In this document: piece by piece, positions 6,896 to 15,003 of the stretch
Layout of the letters: each line of letters begins with the position of its first letter
How positions within the stretch are numbered: position 1 is the first letter of the stretch
Source of the DNA: CAZKEW01 sp964580435
GTDB taxonomy: Bacteria; Acidobacteriota; Aminicenantia; Aminicenantales; UBA8522
Assembly (NCBI GenBank): GCA_964580435.1
Contig: CAZOKP010000044.1
Location: 1 to 21,764 of the forward strand
Reading direction: 5' to 3'
DNA: 21,764 bases
Made by a program: the position numbers and the translations under genes
The notes under the pieces: model-generated
What the model was told of the DNA's origin: nothing
The model's input: the letters and a program-made list of their open reading frames with translations, nothing else
Databases searched by the model: none

Positions 6896-8266
6896 TCAGG
6901 AATTCCCCAGTTTTCGAATAGCGCCCTCGAGAGTCTTGCTTACCTCTTTCCGGATCGATTGGAGGTCCTCCGGGGAATCGGCCTCGTACCGCAGGACCAG
7001 AGCCGCCTGCGTGTTGGAGGCCCGGACCAGAGCCCAGCCCTTGGGATAGTTCACTCTCACGCCGTCGATGTCGATGACGGGATACTTTTTGGCCAGCTCA
7101 TTCTTGACTTCCTCGACGATCTTGAATTTGACCTCATCGGAGGCATAGATCCTTATCTCCGGCGTGTAGTACGTCTTGGGGAGGTCGGCCAGCATCTCCG
7201 ACAATTTTTTGTCCGAGCGCGAGAGAATCTCGGCCAGGCGCGCCGAAGAGTAGATGGCATCATCAAACCCGAAGTATCTGTCGGCAAAGAAGATATGGCC
7301 GCTCATCTCCCCGGCCAGCAGGGCGTTCTCTTCTTTGATCTTCTTCTTGATCAGGGAGTGCCCGGTCTTCCACATGATCGGCCGGCCGCCCAGTCTGCGG
7401 ACCTCCTCATAGAGCAGCTTCGAGGCTTTTACCTCGGAAATAATCGTAGCTCCGGGATGGGCGGGGAGAATATCGCGGGCGAAGACGATCATCAGCTGGT
7501 CGCCCCAGAGCAGCTTCCCCTGGTCATCGACAACGCCGATCCTGTCCCCGTCTCCGTCATAGCCCACCCCAAAATCGGCTTTGATCTCCTTGACTTTACG
7601 GATAAGTTCCTCCATGGCCTCGGGGAGCGTGGGGTCAGGATGATGATTGGGAAACCGGCCGTCCGGCTCGCAAAAGAGTTCCGTCACTTCGCACCCGAGC
7701 TTCTTGAAGATCGGGGAGGCGATAAAACCGGCGGTGCCGTTTCCCGCGTCCAGGATGACGTTCATTTTTCTTTTGAGCTTGATGTCCTTCAAGAGATAAT
7801 TTTCATAATCGGAAATGATATTGTAGGACGTCCTCATCCCCTCTTGATCCCGGATAATCTTTTTATCCCTGAGAAGGCCGTATATTTCCTGGATCGTCTC
7901 CCCGTAAAGCGTTTCCTCACCGACCATTATTTTGAACCCGTTATACTCCGGCGGGTTGTGCGAGCCCGTGATCATGACCCCGGCTTCTTTCTTTTTGTCG
8001 AAGACGGCGAAATAAAGAAGGGGGGTGGGGATGACACCGAGGTCGACCACGCTGCATCCTGTGGAAAGGAGCCCTTTGGTTATGGCTTCGGCGTAAGCCG
8101 GCGAGCTCAGGCGGCTGTCTCTCCCAAGCGCCGCCTCCTTCTTCCCGTGCTGGCGGAAATACGTTCCGATTCCCTGGCCTAAGAATTCGACGAATTTCGG
8201 GGTGAGGTCTTTGTCAACGATCCCTCTGATATCATACTCCCTGAAGATTTTCGGGTTGATGTCCAC
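6896..8266 (-). CDS. manB: Phosphomannomutase/phosphoglucomutase
   Basis: This 456-residue alpha-D-phosphohexomutase interconverts hexose-6- and hexose-1-phosphates. The start FREYDIRGI is typical of the AlgC/ManB group. The active-site phosphoserine lies in MITGSHNPPEYNG, the metal-binding loop is GYDGDGDRIG, the sugar-recognition region is GEMSGHIFF, and the phosphate-binding region near the C-terminus is VRASNTQAALVLRYEA. It starts with GTG, supported by GGGAGG 5 bases upstream. It follows kdsC after 53 bases and precedes the guanylyltransferase by a few bases, so mannose-1-phosphate formation is the likely job, though glucose-1-phosphate activity is equally common in this family. Confidence 0.92.
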   Translation of the reverse strand: MDINPKIFREYDIRGIVDKDLTPKFVEFLGQGIGTYFRQHGKKEAALGRDSRLSSPAYAEAITKGLLSTGCSVVDLGVIPTPLLYFAVFDKKKEAGVMITGSHNPPEYNGFKIMVGEETLYGETIQEIYGLLRDKKIIRDQEGMRTSYNIISDYENYLLKDIKLKRKMNVILDAGNGTAGFIASPIFKKLGCEVTELFCEPDGRFPNHHPDPTLPEAMEELIRKVKEIKADFGVGYDGDGDRIGVVDDQGKLLWGDQLMIVFARDILPAHPGATIISEVKASKLLYEEVRRLGGRPIMWKTGHSLIKKKIKEENALLAGEMSGHIFFADRYFGFDDAIYSSARLAEILSRSDKKLSEMLADLPKTYYTPEIRIYASDEVKFKIVEEVKNELAKKYPVIDIDGVRVNYPKGWALVRASNTQAALVLRYEADSPEDLQSIRKEVSKTLEGAIRKLGNS

Positions 8267-8319
8267 GTTTGCCTCCCGACAAATTCGAGCGCCTCGGCTT
8301 CATGCCGGGCGCGTCTTTC

Positions 8320-8862
8320 CTAACCCCGGCGGTTAAACAGGTCTTTGACTTTCTCCTCGACGATGCCCCATTTCTCCTGGGATTCGAGGATGAATTCGAT
8401 GAGCTCGCGAACCGCGCCCCGTCCTCCGCTCTGGCGGCAGATAAAATGGCAATGTTTTTTTATGGCCGGGTGGGCGTCGGCCACCGCCGCAGCCAATCCC
8501 ACCGACCTGATTACTTCTAGGTCTCCGATATCATCTCCGATGTAGGCGACTTCTTCGGCTGTCAAATGATGCTTCTTGAGGATAGCGTCAAGCACCGGCT
8601 TCTTATCGAGGACGCCTTGATGGAGTTCGTCAATCCGGAGTTTCTTTGCCCTCATCTCGAGGGATTTGGAGGTTTTGCCCGTGATGATGGCGGTCTTGAT
8701 CCCGGCCAATTGCGCGAGCAGGATGCCTAGCCCGTCCTTGACGTTGTAGGCCTTGACCTCTTCGCCGTCAGGGAGCACAAATATCGACCCGTCGGTCAGA
8801 GTCCCGTCCACATCCATGACGATCATTTTTACCGTGCTGGCCCTCTTCTTATCTTCCGTCAT
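8320..8862 (-). CDS. kdsC: 3-deoxy-D-manno-octulosonate 8-phosphate phosphatase
   Basis: This 180-residue HAD-superfamily enzyme removes phosphate from Kdo-8-phosphate. Motif I is MDVDGTLTDG with the nucleophile D17 and D19, motif II/III residues lie in AIITGKTSKSLEMRA and LDKKPVL, and motif IV is YIGDDIGDLEV. The C-terminal SGGRGAVRELIEFIL matches the conserved KdsC tail. Length is normal for the family. Its ATG shares one base with the kdsD stop (TGATG), which implies translational coupling to the isomerase that supplies the pathway's first intermediate. Confidence 0.95.
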   Translation of the reverse strand: MTEDKKRASTVKMIVMDVDGTLTDGSIFVLPDGEEVKAYNVKDGLGILLAQLAGIKTAIITGKTSKSLEMRAKKLRIDELHQGVLDKKPVLDAILKKHHLTAEEVAYIGDDIGDLEVIRSVGLAAAVADAHPAIKKHCHFICRQSGGRGAVRELIEFILESQEKWGIVEEKVKDLFNRRG

Positions 8863-9833
8863 CAGAACATCTCTGTGCGCCAGAGGTCATGGAGGTGAAT
8901 GATCCCCTCCACTTTTCCTTGTTTGTTCTTAATCACCAAGGAGGTGATCTTTTTGTCTTCCATGAGATTCAAGGCTTCAGTCGCCAGTCCTTCTCTGCTG
9001 ATAGTGACCGGATTGGGCGACATGCAGTCGCGAGCGTTCTTCTGGAAGATGTTCTCTTGGTGCTTTTTGATCATCCTCCTTAGGTCTCCGTCGGTGATGA
9101 CCCCATGCAGCGTCTTTTTCTCATCCACGACGCAGGTCATGCCCAGCTTCTTGTTCGTCATCTCCTCAATGACCTGGATCATGGGCGTATCCATGGGCAC
9201 GCAAGGAATCTCGCCCCCGCTATGCATGAGCATCTCTACTTTGACGAACTTCTTGCCGAGCTGGCCTTTGGGATGGAAAAAAGCATAGTCTTCTTCGCCG
9301 AACCCTTTCTTTTTCATCAGAGCAATGGCAAGTGCATCTCCCAGGGCCAGGGCAGCCGTCGAGCTAGCCGTGGGAACCATATCTTTTGGGCCGGCTTCCC
9401 GTTCCACCTTGGCATCTAGGACGATATCACTGTATTTCGCAATCCTCGATTTTCTATTCCCCGTGATGGCGATGAGCTTCACCCCGATCCGTTTGATGAA
9501 GTCCAGCAGGTCTGAAATTTCTTTGGTCTCCCCGCTGTAGGAAATAGCCAGAATTACATCATCCTTAAGGATCATGCCCAGGTCGCCGTGGCCCGCATCG
9601 GCGGGATGAATGAAGAGGGCGGGCGTTCCGCAGCTTGCCAGAGTGGCCGCGATTTTGCGGCCGATGATGCCCGATTTCCCCATGCCTGTGACGATGACCC
9701 GGGATTTTATTTTCGAAAGAAGGTCGACCGCCCTGACAAAATGCTCATCTAATCGGGGGACAAGAGAGGCAACCGCTTTGGCCTCTATCTCCAGGACTTC
9801 TTTTCCTGTTTGGATGATATCGTTCTTTTTCAT
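8862..9833 (-). CDS. kdsD: D-arabinose 5-phosphate isomerase
   Basis: The enzyme converts ribulose-5-phosphate to arabinose-5-phosphate, the entry step of Kdo synthesis. The 323-residue protein has an N-terminal SIS domain (about residues 35-170) with VTGMGKSGIIGRKIAAT, PADAGHGDLGM, ISYSGETKEI and PTASSTAALALGDALA. Two CBS motifs follow (about 205-323), including VITDGDLRRMI and VEGIIHLHDLW, the full KdsD/KpsF/GutQ architecture. It starts 28 bases after kdsA with an AGGAA sequence upstream. The neighbouring kds genes favour the Kdo role over the GutQ-type role. Confidence 0.95.
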   Translation of the reverse strand: MKKNDIIQTGKEVLEIEAKAVASLVPRLDEHFVRAVDLLSKIKSRVIVTGMGKSGIIGRKIAATLASCGTPALFIHPADAGHGDLGMILKDDVILAISYSGETKEISDLLDFIKRIGVKLIAITGNRKSRIAKYSDIVLDAKVEREAGPKDMVPTASSTAALALGDALAIALMKKKGFGEEDYAFFHPKGQLGKKFVKVEMLMHSGGEIPCVPMDTPMIQVIEEMTNKKLGMTCVVDEKKTLHGVITDGDLRRMIKKHQENIFQKNARDCMSPNPVTISREGLATEALNLMEDKKITSLVIKNKQGKVEGIIHLHDLWRTEMF

Positions 9834-9861
9834 GATTGCGGGTTCCTCATCAGAAATGCTC

Positions 9862-10701
9862 CTACGCCAGGGCTCTTTTGATCCTCAAAGCCAGGCGCAA
9901 GACGTCATATAATTTATTTATTATCAATGAATTAGGCCCGTCCGAAAGGGCCTGAGCCGGGTCGTCATGGACCTCCAAAAAAAGGCCGTCAGCCCCGACA
10001 GCTGCGCCCGCTCTGACCATATAAGGGATGAAATCTGCCTCTCCTCCGGAAGCCACTCCCCTGCCGCCCGGCTTCTGGACAATATGTGAGGCATCAACGA
10101 CGACGGGAAACCCCCATGCCTTCATGACCGGGATGGAGCGGATGTCAAAGACCAGGTTATTGTACCCAAAGAACGTGCCGCGCTCCGTAAGGATGAGGCG
10201 TTCATTCCCTTGACTGAGAGCTTTTTCGACGGCATTCCGCATCTCTTGCGGGGAAAGGAACTGGCCCTTTTTAAGGTTGAGAGGTTTCTGCGTCCTCGCG
10301 GCCTCGAGAATCAAATCTGTCTGCCGGCAGAGAAACGCGGGAATTTGGATGATATCCAAAACCTCGGCGGCTTTCTCCACCTGCGAAGCCTCGTGGACAT
10401 CGGAAAGCACCGGGATGGAGAGCTCTTGCTTGACCCGCTTAAGAATCTCTAGTCCCCTCTTGAGCCCGGGCCCGCGGAACGATTCGAGCGAGGACCGGTT
10501 CGCCTTATCATAGGAAGCCTTAAAGATAAACGGAACCCGGACCTGAGCGCAGATTTTTTTGATTTCTCGGCCTAAAGAAAGTGCGTGTTCCTCGTTCTCG
10601 ATGACACAAGGACCGGCGATCAGGAAAAGGGGCTCCGTCCCTCCGATCGAAACGCCTTCACTTATTCTTATGCTTTTTGCTTTTTTTGAGGCGATAGTCA
10701 T
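9862..10701 (-). CDS. kdsA: Kdo-8-phosphate synthase, apparently metal-dependent type
   Basis: The 279-residue enzyme condenses arabinose-5-phosphate with phosphoenolpyruvate. Recognisable blocks are LIAGPCVIE, FKASYDKANRSS, SDVHE, IPAFLCRQTDL, LKKGQFLSPQEM, TERGTFFGYNNLVFD, DASHIVQKPGG and EVHDDPAQALSDGPNSL. C32 in AGPCVIE is the cysteine that marks metal-dependent KdsA (Aquifex-type; the E. coli-type enzyme has Asn), and H, E and D partners are present in DASH, LEVHDD and SDGP. The reading frame stays open further upstream, but the ATG at 10701 has GGAG 7 bases before it and gives the usual length. This start overlaps the pyrG end by 44 bases. Confidence 0.94.
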   Translation of the reverse strand: MTIASKKAKSIRISEGVSIGGTEPLFLIAGPCVIENEEHALSLGREIKKICAQVRVPFIFKASYDKANRSSLESFRGPGLKRGLEILKRVKQELSIPVLSDVHEASQVEKAAEVLDIIQIPAFLCRQTDLILEAARTQKPLNLKKGQFLSPQEMRNAVEKALSQGNERLILTERGTFFGYNNLVFDIRSIPVMKAWGFPVVVDASHIVQKPGGRGVASGGEADFIPYMVRAGAAVGADGLFLEVHDDPAQALSDGPNSLIINKLYDVLRLALRIKRALA

Positions 10702-12280
10702 AGCTTGCTCCAATGAACGCTTTAAACAACGGATGAGGCTTGAGCGGCTTGGACTTGAACTCGGGGTGGAACTGGCAGCCCAGGAACCAGGGATGGCCTT
10801 TGATCTCGATGATCTCGACCAGCCTGTGTTCAAGATTCCGCCCGGAGAAGAACAGCCCGGCGCGGGCCAACCGGTCTTCATAGGCCGGGTTAAATTCATA
10901 GCGGTGACGATGCCGCTCCTTTATATTAGTTTTCCGATAGGCTTTATAGGAATAGGAGTCTTTTTCGAGACGGCAGGAATACTCGCCCAGCCTCATCGTC
11001 CCGCCCAGGTCGTGGCCGGGCTGGAGCTCTCTCCAGAGAAAAAAGATTTTGTGCGGCGTTTGCGGGTTGAATTCGGTACTGTTGGCCTCCTCGAGACCGG
11101 CCGCATGGCGGGCGAATTCGATGGCCGCGCACTGCATTCCCAGGCAGATGCCAAAATAGGGGATCTTTTTCTCGCGGGCGTAGCGGACGGCCCTGATCTT
11201 GCCTTCGATTCCTCTGATGCCGAAACCTCCGGGCACGAGAATGCCGTCTTTATCCCCCAAGGCATCTCCCAGTTGACCCTTTTCCAGGTCCTCGGCCTCT
11301 ATCCAGGAGATGTTCACCTTGAGGCCGTGCGCCACTCCTCCATGAACAAGGGCCTGTTTCAAACTCAAATAAGAATCCTGGAGGCCGGCGTATTTCCCGA
11401 CCAGGGCGATGTCCACCTCGTCACGCAGGCTGGCCATCTTTTTTACAAGAGCGCGCCAGGGCCCCAGATGTCTCTTCTTGACCGGCAGGTTGAGTTTCTT
11501 GAGGATGTATTTGTCCAGTCCTTCGGCGGCGAAGATCAGGGGAATTTCGTAAATATTCGTCACATCTTTGGCCGTGATTACTGCTTCCAGGGGAACGTTG
11601 GTGAAAAGCGCGATTTTGCCCTTGATATCGGGTGTCAGAAACCGGTCGGTCCGGCAGAGCAGGATGTCAGGCTGGATTCCTATGGCCCGGAGTTCCTTAA
11701 CGCTGTGCTGAGTTGGCTTGGTCTTCAATTCTCCTGAAGTGCCGATATAAGGAACCAGGGTCAGATGGACAAAAAGCGTATTTTCGCTTCCCAGGTTCAG
11801 CCGCATCTGGCGGATGGCTTCAAGGAAAGGAAGACTTTCGATATCTCCGACTGTGCCCCCAATTTCCACGATGACGATATCATTTTCATCGGAAACCGCG
11901 GCAAACGCCCGCTTGATTTCGTCGGTTACGTGAGGAATGACCTGGACGGTCTTGCCTAAAAATTCGCCCTTCCGTTCTTTCCGGATAATGTTCTCATATA
12001 TTTTGCCCGCGGTCCAGTTATGGGCCTTGCTCGTCCGCGTCGAGGTGAACCGTTCATAGTGCCCGAGGTCGAGGTCCGTTTCGGCGCCGTCATCCGTGAC
12101 ATAGACTTCGCCATGTTGGAAAGGGCTCATCGTTCCGGGGTCGACATTCAGATAGGGATCGAATTTTTGCAGCGTGATTTTGTAGCCGTGGCTTTCCAGA
12201 AGCCTACCAATCGACGCTGCGGCAATCCCCTTCCCCAGCGCAGAAAGCACTCCCCCCGTCACGAATATATACTTGGTCAT
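10658..12280 (-). CDS. pyrG: CTP synthase
   Basis: The enzyme aminates UTP to CTP using glutamine. The 540-residue protein has the N-terminal synthetase domain (residues 1-~265) starting KYIFVTGGVLSALGKGI, a small change from the usual GGVVSSLGKGI, with DPYLNVDPGTMSPFQHGEV and EIGGTVGDIES. A C-terminal class I glutamine amidotransferase domain follows, with GGFGIRGIEGKI, the nucleophile Cys in FGICLGMQ, and His/Glu in QFHPEF. It overlaps the kdsB stop by four bases (ATGA). Placement directly after kdsB is functionally sensible, since KdsB consumes CTP; a kdsB-pyrG pairing is also known from Chlamydia. Confidence 0.97.
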   Translation of the reverse strand: MTKYIFVTGGVLSALGKGIAAASIGRLLESHGYKITLQKFDPYLNVDPGTMSPFQHGEVYVTDDGAETDLDLGHYERFTSTRTSKAHNWTAGKIYENIIRKERKGEFLGKTVQVIPHVTDEIKRAFAAVSDENDIVIVEIGGTVGDIESLPFLEAIRQMRLNLGSENTLFVHLTLVPYIGTSGELKTKPTQHSVKELRAIGIQPDILLCRTDRFLTPDIKGKIALFTNVPLEAVITAKDVTNIYEIPLIFAAEGLDKYILKKLNLPVKKRHLGPWRALVKKMASLRDEVDIALVGKYAGLQDSYLSLKQALVHGGVAHGLKVNISWIEAEDLEKGQLGDALGDKDGILVPGGFGIRGIEGKIRAVRYAREKKIPYFGICLGMQCAAIEFARHAAGLEEANSTEFNPQTPHKIFFLWRELQPGHDLGGTMRLGEYSCRLEKDSYSYKAYRKTNIKERHRHRYEFNPAYEDRLARAGLFFSGRNLEHRLVEIIEIKGHPWFLGCQFHPEFKSKPLKPHPLFKAFIGASYDYRLKKSKKHKNK

Positions 12281-12999
12281 TCTTTTCCTTTTTTTAAGAA
12301 CTCTTCAACCCCGATTATATCCTGAGGCGTATCCACACTCAAGGTTGGGAAAGGGATTTCCATCATTTTTATTTTGTAGCCATTCTCTAAAACTCTGAGT
12401 TGTTCCAATTTCTCCGTCAGCTCGAGCCGCGTGGACTTCATCCGGGCAAATTGAAGGAGGAATTCCCTCTGATAACCATAGATCCCGATGTGCTGATAAA
12501 AAAAATCGGATGCCTGGTAGGGGAGGGGCGCCCGGGAAAAGCAGAGCGCATATCCTTGTTTGTCCGCCACGACTTTAACGATATGCGCTTCATGAATAAG
12601 GCTGAGGTCGTGGACTTTGGCCATCAAGGACGCCATCGGGGCCTCGCTGTTCCGAAGGCCTTTGATCAGATGATCAATCATTTTACCCGTAACGAGAGGC
12701 TCATCCCCTTGAACGTTGATTATGAACGGGATATTCAGGTTCTGCGCCACTTCGGCAGCCCTTTCCGTTCCTGAACGGTGCTCGGGCGAGGTCATCACCG
12801 CCTCCGCCCCAAACCCTCTAGCGGTGCGCAGGATTCTTTCATCGTCCGTAGCGATAATGACCCGGTCGATGAGCTTGGCCTGCCGGACCCCCTCATATAC
12901 TCTCTGAATCATCGTCTTCCCAAGGATTAGGGCCAAAGACTTTCCGGGGAAGCGCGTTGACCTGTACCGCGCAGGTATAACGGCAGAGGCGATCTTCAA
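12277..12999 (-). CDS. kdsB: 3-deoxy-manno-octulosonate cytidylyltransferase (CMP-Kdo synthetase)
   Basis: The enzyme activates Kdo with CTP to CMP-Kdo. The 240-residue product starts KIASAVIPARYRSTRFPGKS, the nucleotidyltransferase loop, and continues with VIIATDDERI, MTSPEHRSGTERAAE, IINVQGDEPLV, QHIGIYGY, LELTEKLEQLRVLENG and SVDTPQD, all typical of KdsB. I chose a TTG start at 12999: it overlaps the bactofilin stop as TTGA, has AGGAAGGGG just upstream, and puts the protein start exactly where the family begins. The frame is open further upstream but that part (Gly/Phe/Arg-rich) only shadows the bactofilin end. A four-base overlap links it to pyrG. Confidence 0.94.
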   Translation of the reverse strand: MKIASAVIPARYRSTRFPGKSLALILGKTMIQRVYEGVRQAKLIDRVIIATDDERILRTARGFGAEAVMTSPEHRSGTERAAEVAQNLNIPFIINVQGDEPLVTGKMIDHLIKGLRNSEAPMASLMAKVHDLSLIHEAHIVKVVADKQGYALCFSRAPLPYQASDFFYQHIGIYGYQREFLLQFARMKSTRLELTEKLEQLRVLENGYKIKMMEIPFPTLSVDTPQDIIGVEEFLKKGKE

Positions 13000-13394
13000 G
13001 TGGAAGCCCCTTCCTGGTGTTTTGTCTCTGCCAAATTCAAAGCCGCCTGTTCCCCCGCCTGACAATTGGCCTCAAGATAAGCGCCTTCCTGCACGGCCAG
13101 CTTCGGAGTTATGATCGTTCCGATGACTCGCCCGGTGTTGTGCACCTCGACTCTGTCTGTCGCCCGGATCGTCCCCTTGATTTCCCCGCTAATGATGATA
13201 TATCCAATCTTTATGTCAGCTTCGACCTTGCCCTGCTCGCCGACGACCAGCATTGAGTCCGAGTTGACCGTCCCCTTAAAATAGCCGTCAATGCGGAATG
13301 ATCCTTTAAAGCTGAGGTCCCCCCTGAACTCGGTGTCCTTGTCAAAGAAACCCGTTATCTTGTTGTCATCATATTCCTTTTTTTTGTCTTTCAT
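12996..13394 (-). CDS. Bactofilin (DUF583/CcmA-type polymerising scaffold protein)
   Basis: The 132-residue protein has a charged, flexible N-terminus followed by a right-handed beta-helix type core (about residues 18-112). Its short repeating turns are visible in DTEFRGDLSFKGSFRIDGYFKGTV, with further rungs around VVGEQGKVEADI, GEIKGTIRATDRVEV and VIGTIITPKLAVQEGAYLEA (each a separate rung). Bactofilins form nucleotide-independent filaments that scaffold cell-pole, stalk or wall-shaping proteins. It is joined to parB by an ATGA overlap and to kdsB by a TTGA overlap, so it is made with the segregation proteins. In Myxococcus bactofilins position the ParABS machinery, and this gene order suggests a similar link (inference). 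Confidence 0.9.
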   Translation of the reverse strand: MKDKKKEYDDNKITGFFDKDTEFRGDLSFKGSFRIDGYFKGTVNSDSMLVVGEQGKVEADIKIGYIIISGEIKGTIRATDRVEVHNTGRVIGTIITPKLAVQEGAYLEANCQAGEQAALNLAETKHQEGAST

Positions 13395-14242
13395 GATATT
13401 GCTCCTTTGATTTTCTCATAAATCCTGTTGAGGTCGTCCAGGGAAAAATAGAAGATTCTTATGCTGCCTTTTTTTCGGTTCCCCCGTATGGCAACTTTAG
13501 TTCCCAAAAGCTTGATCAGCTCCTCTTCCACCGCATTGAGGTCCGGATCAGCTTTTTTCTCCGTGGGGGCTTGGCTAGCCTGGTCTTTCGCCCTGGAGAT
13601 CATTCGTTCGACATCTCTTACACTTAAATTCCTGCGCACGATTTCCTGAGCAAGCGATATCTGTAAATCCGGTTTTTCAACGGATACAAGAGCCCGGGCA
13701 TGCCCCATAGAAATTGTGCCCTGAGAAAGATAATCCTGGACAACACGCGGAAGCGTGAGAAGCCGCAAATAATTTGTGACCGACGTCCTGTCCATGCCGA
13801 CGCGGTCTGCGACATCCTGCTGGTTGTACTTGAGCTCCTCAATCAATCTCTTAAACACCATCGCCACTTCCAGGGGATTTAGGTCCTCCCGGTGAAGATT
13901 CTCGATCAAGGAAATTTCCAACTGACGTTCCGCCGGAATGGAGCGGATGAGAACAGGGATTTTCTTCAGCCCGGCCTTTTGGGCCGCCCTCCATCTTCTT
14001 TCTCCGACAACAATTTTATAGTTTTCTCCGTCCGGAACAACCAGGATTGGTTGAATGACCCCAGATTCTTTGATGGACTGGGCCAGGTTTTCTATCGACT
14101 TTGGGTCAAACTTGAGCCTTGCCTGAAGAGGATTCGGAAGGACGTCTTCAAGATCCACTTCAGCATACCGCTCATCTTTGAGTATCCCATAGTCATCGGG
14201 CAAAAATACTCCTAAACCCTTTCCTAATGCCTTTTTTGTCAT
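13391..14242 (-). CDS. parB: Chromosome-partitioning protein ParB (Spo0J family)
   Basis: The 283-residue DNA-binding CTPase loads at parS and spreads on DNA. The N-terminus ALGKGLGVFL is the usual ParA-contacting segment. The ParB/sulfiredoxin-type CTP-binding domain spans ~29-125 with VLPNPLQAR, SIKESGVIQPILV, GERRWRAAQKAG and LIENLHREDLNPLE. A helix-turn-helix follows (NQQDVADRVGMDRTSVTNYL), and the C-terminal ~60 residues are the dimerisation region after a charged linker. Its start overlaps the parA stop by four bases and its stop overlaps the bactofilin start by four. A parS site lies about 760 bases upstream, before parA. Confidence 0.96.
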   Translation of the reverse strand: MTKKALGKGLGVFLPDDYGILKDERYAEVDLEDVLPNPLQARLKFDPKSIENLAQSIKESGVIQPILVVPDGENYKIVVGERRWRAAQKAGLKKIPVLIRSIPAERQLEISLIENLHREDLNPLEVAMVFKRLIEELKYNQQDVADRVGMDRTSVTNYLRLLTLPRVVQDYLSQGTISMGHARALVSVEKPDLQISLAQEIVRRNLSVRDVERMISRAKDQASQAPTEKKADPDLNAVEEELIKLLGTKVAIRGNRKKGSIRIFYFSLDDLNRIYEKIKGAIS

Positions 14243-14994
14243 TTTGAAAGTATCTCCTGAGCCAGATTCAGATATGCCTCTGCACCCCTGGATTTTATAT
14301 CATACAAGACAATCGGTTTGCCAAAACTGGGAGCCTCGGCCAGCCTCACGCTCCTGGGGATAACAACGTCAAAAACGACCGCCTTAAGGGACCTTCGAAT
14401 CTCATCGGCCACCTGTTTGGAAAGGTTAGTGCGCTCATCATACATCGTTAGAACGATTCCTTCGATAGAGAGAGTCGGGTTAAGATAAGTCCGGACTTCA
14501 TCAAAAACTCCCAAAAGGTCAGGAATCCCCTCCATGCATAAAAACTCGCACTGAATGGGAATTAGAACAGAATCTGCGCCTACCAGAGCATTTATCGTCA
14601 AGAACCCGAGCGAAGGTGGGCAGTCAATGAGGATAAAATGGAAATTTCTTCTGATTTTATCGAGAGTTTCCCGGAGTTTTTTTTCCCGGTTTCCTTTAGA
14701 GAACAGCTCAACCTCGGCTCCTGACAACTCGGGCGAACAGGGACAAATATAAAAATTATCCATACCAGTTCCCTGGACAAAGTCCATCAAATTCTGCCCG
14801 TTCATCAGGGGATTATAGATTCCTTTCCTAGGTTCCTTGGTCTTGCCTAGGCTGGCTGTCGCCATGCCCTGGGGGTCAAGGTCGATGATCAAGACTCGAT
14901 GGTTCTTCAGCGCTAACGCTGCACCCAGGTTGACCGCGGTAGTTGTTTTTCCGACCCCGCCCTTTTGATTGGCAACAGCAATTGTTTTTCCCAT
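14239..14994 (-). CDS. parA: Chromosome-partitioning ATPase ParA (Soj family)
   Basis: The 251-residue P-loop ATPase has the deviant Walker A motif KGGVGKTTTAVN near the start, Walker A' in LIIDLDPQGMAT, Walker B in FILIDCPPSLG, and the later PRSVRLAEAPSFGKPI segment typical of Soj proteins. Lacking a long N-terminal helix-turn-helix domain, it is the chromosomal rather than the plasmid P1-type ParA. It binds DNA non-specifically as an ATP dimer and is stimulated by ParB. Its ATG is 13 bases after the mnmG stop, with AAGAG upstream, and the parS site sits immediately before this leader. Confidence 0.96.
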   Translation of the reverse strand: MGKTIAVANQKGGVGKTTTAVNLGAALALKNHRVLIIDLDPQGMATASLGKTKEPRKGIYNPLMNGQNLMDFVQGTGMDNFYICPCSPELSGAEVELFSKGNREKKLRETLDKIRRNFHFILIDCPPSLGFLTINALVGADSVLIPIQCEFLCMEGIPDLLGVFDEVRTYLNPTLSIEGIVLTMYDERTNLSKQVADEIRRSLKAVVFDVVIPRSVRLAEAPSFGKPIVLYDIKSRGAEAYLNLAQEILSK

Positions 14995-15003
14995 GGCTCT
15001 TAA

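Noticed and set aside
6959..8182. 407-codon plus-strand open frame opposite the phosphohexomutase gene
   Set aside because: It is a shadow of the phosphohexomutase reading frame; the minus-strand product has all family motifs.
10559..11737. 392-codon plus-strand open frame opposite pyrG and kdsA
   Set aside because: It spans the junction of two certain genes on the other strand and shows no domain.
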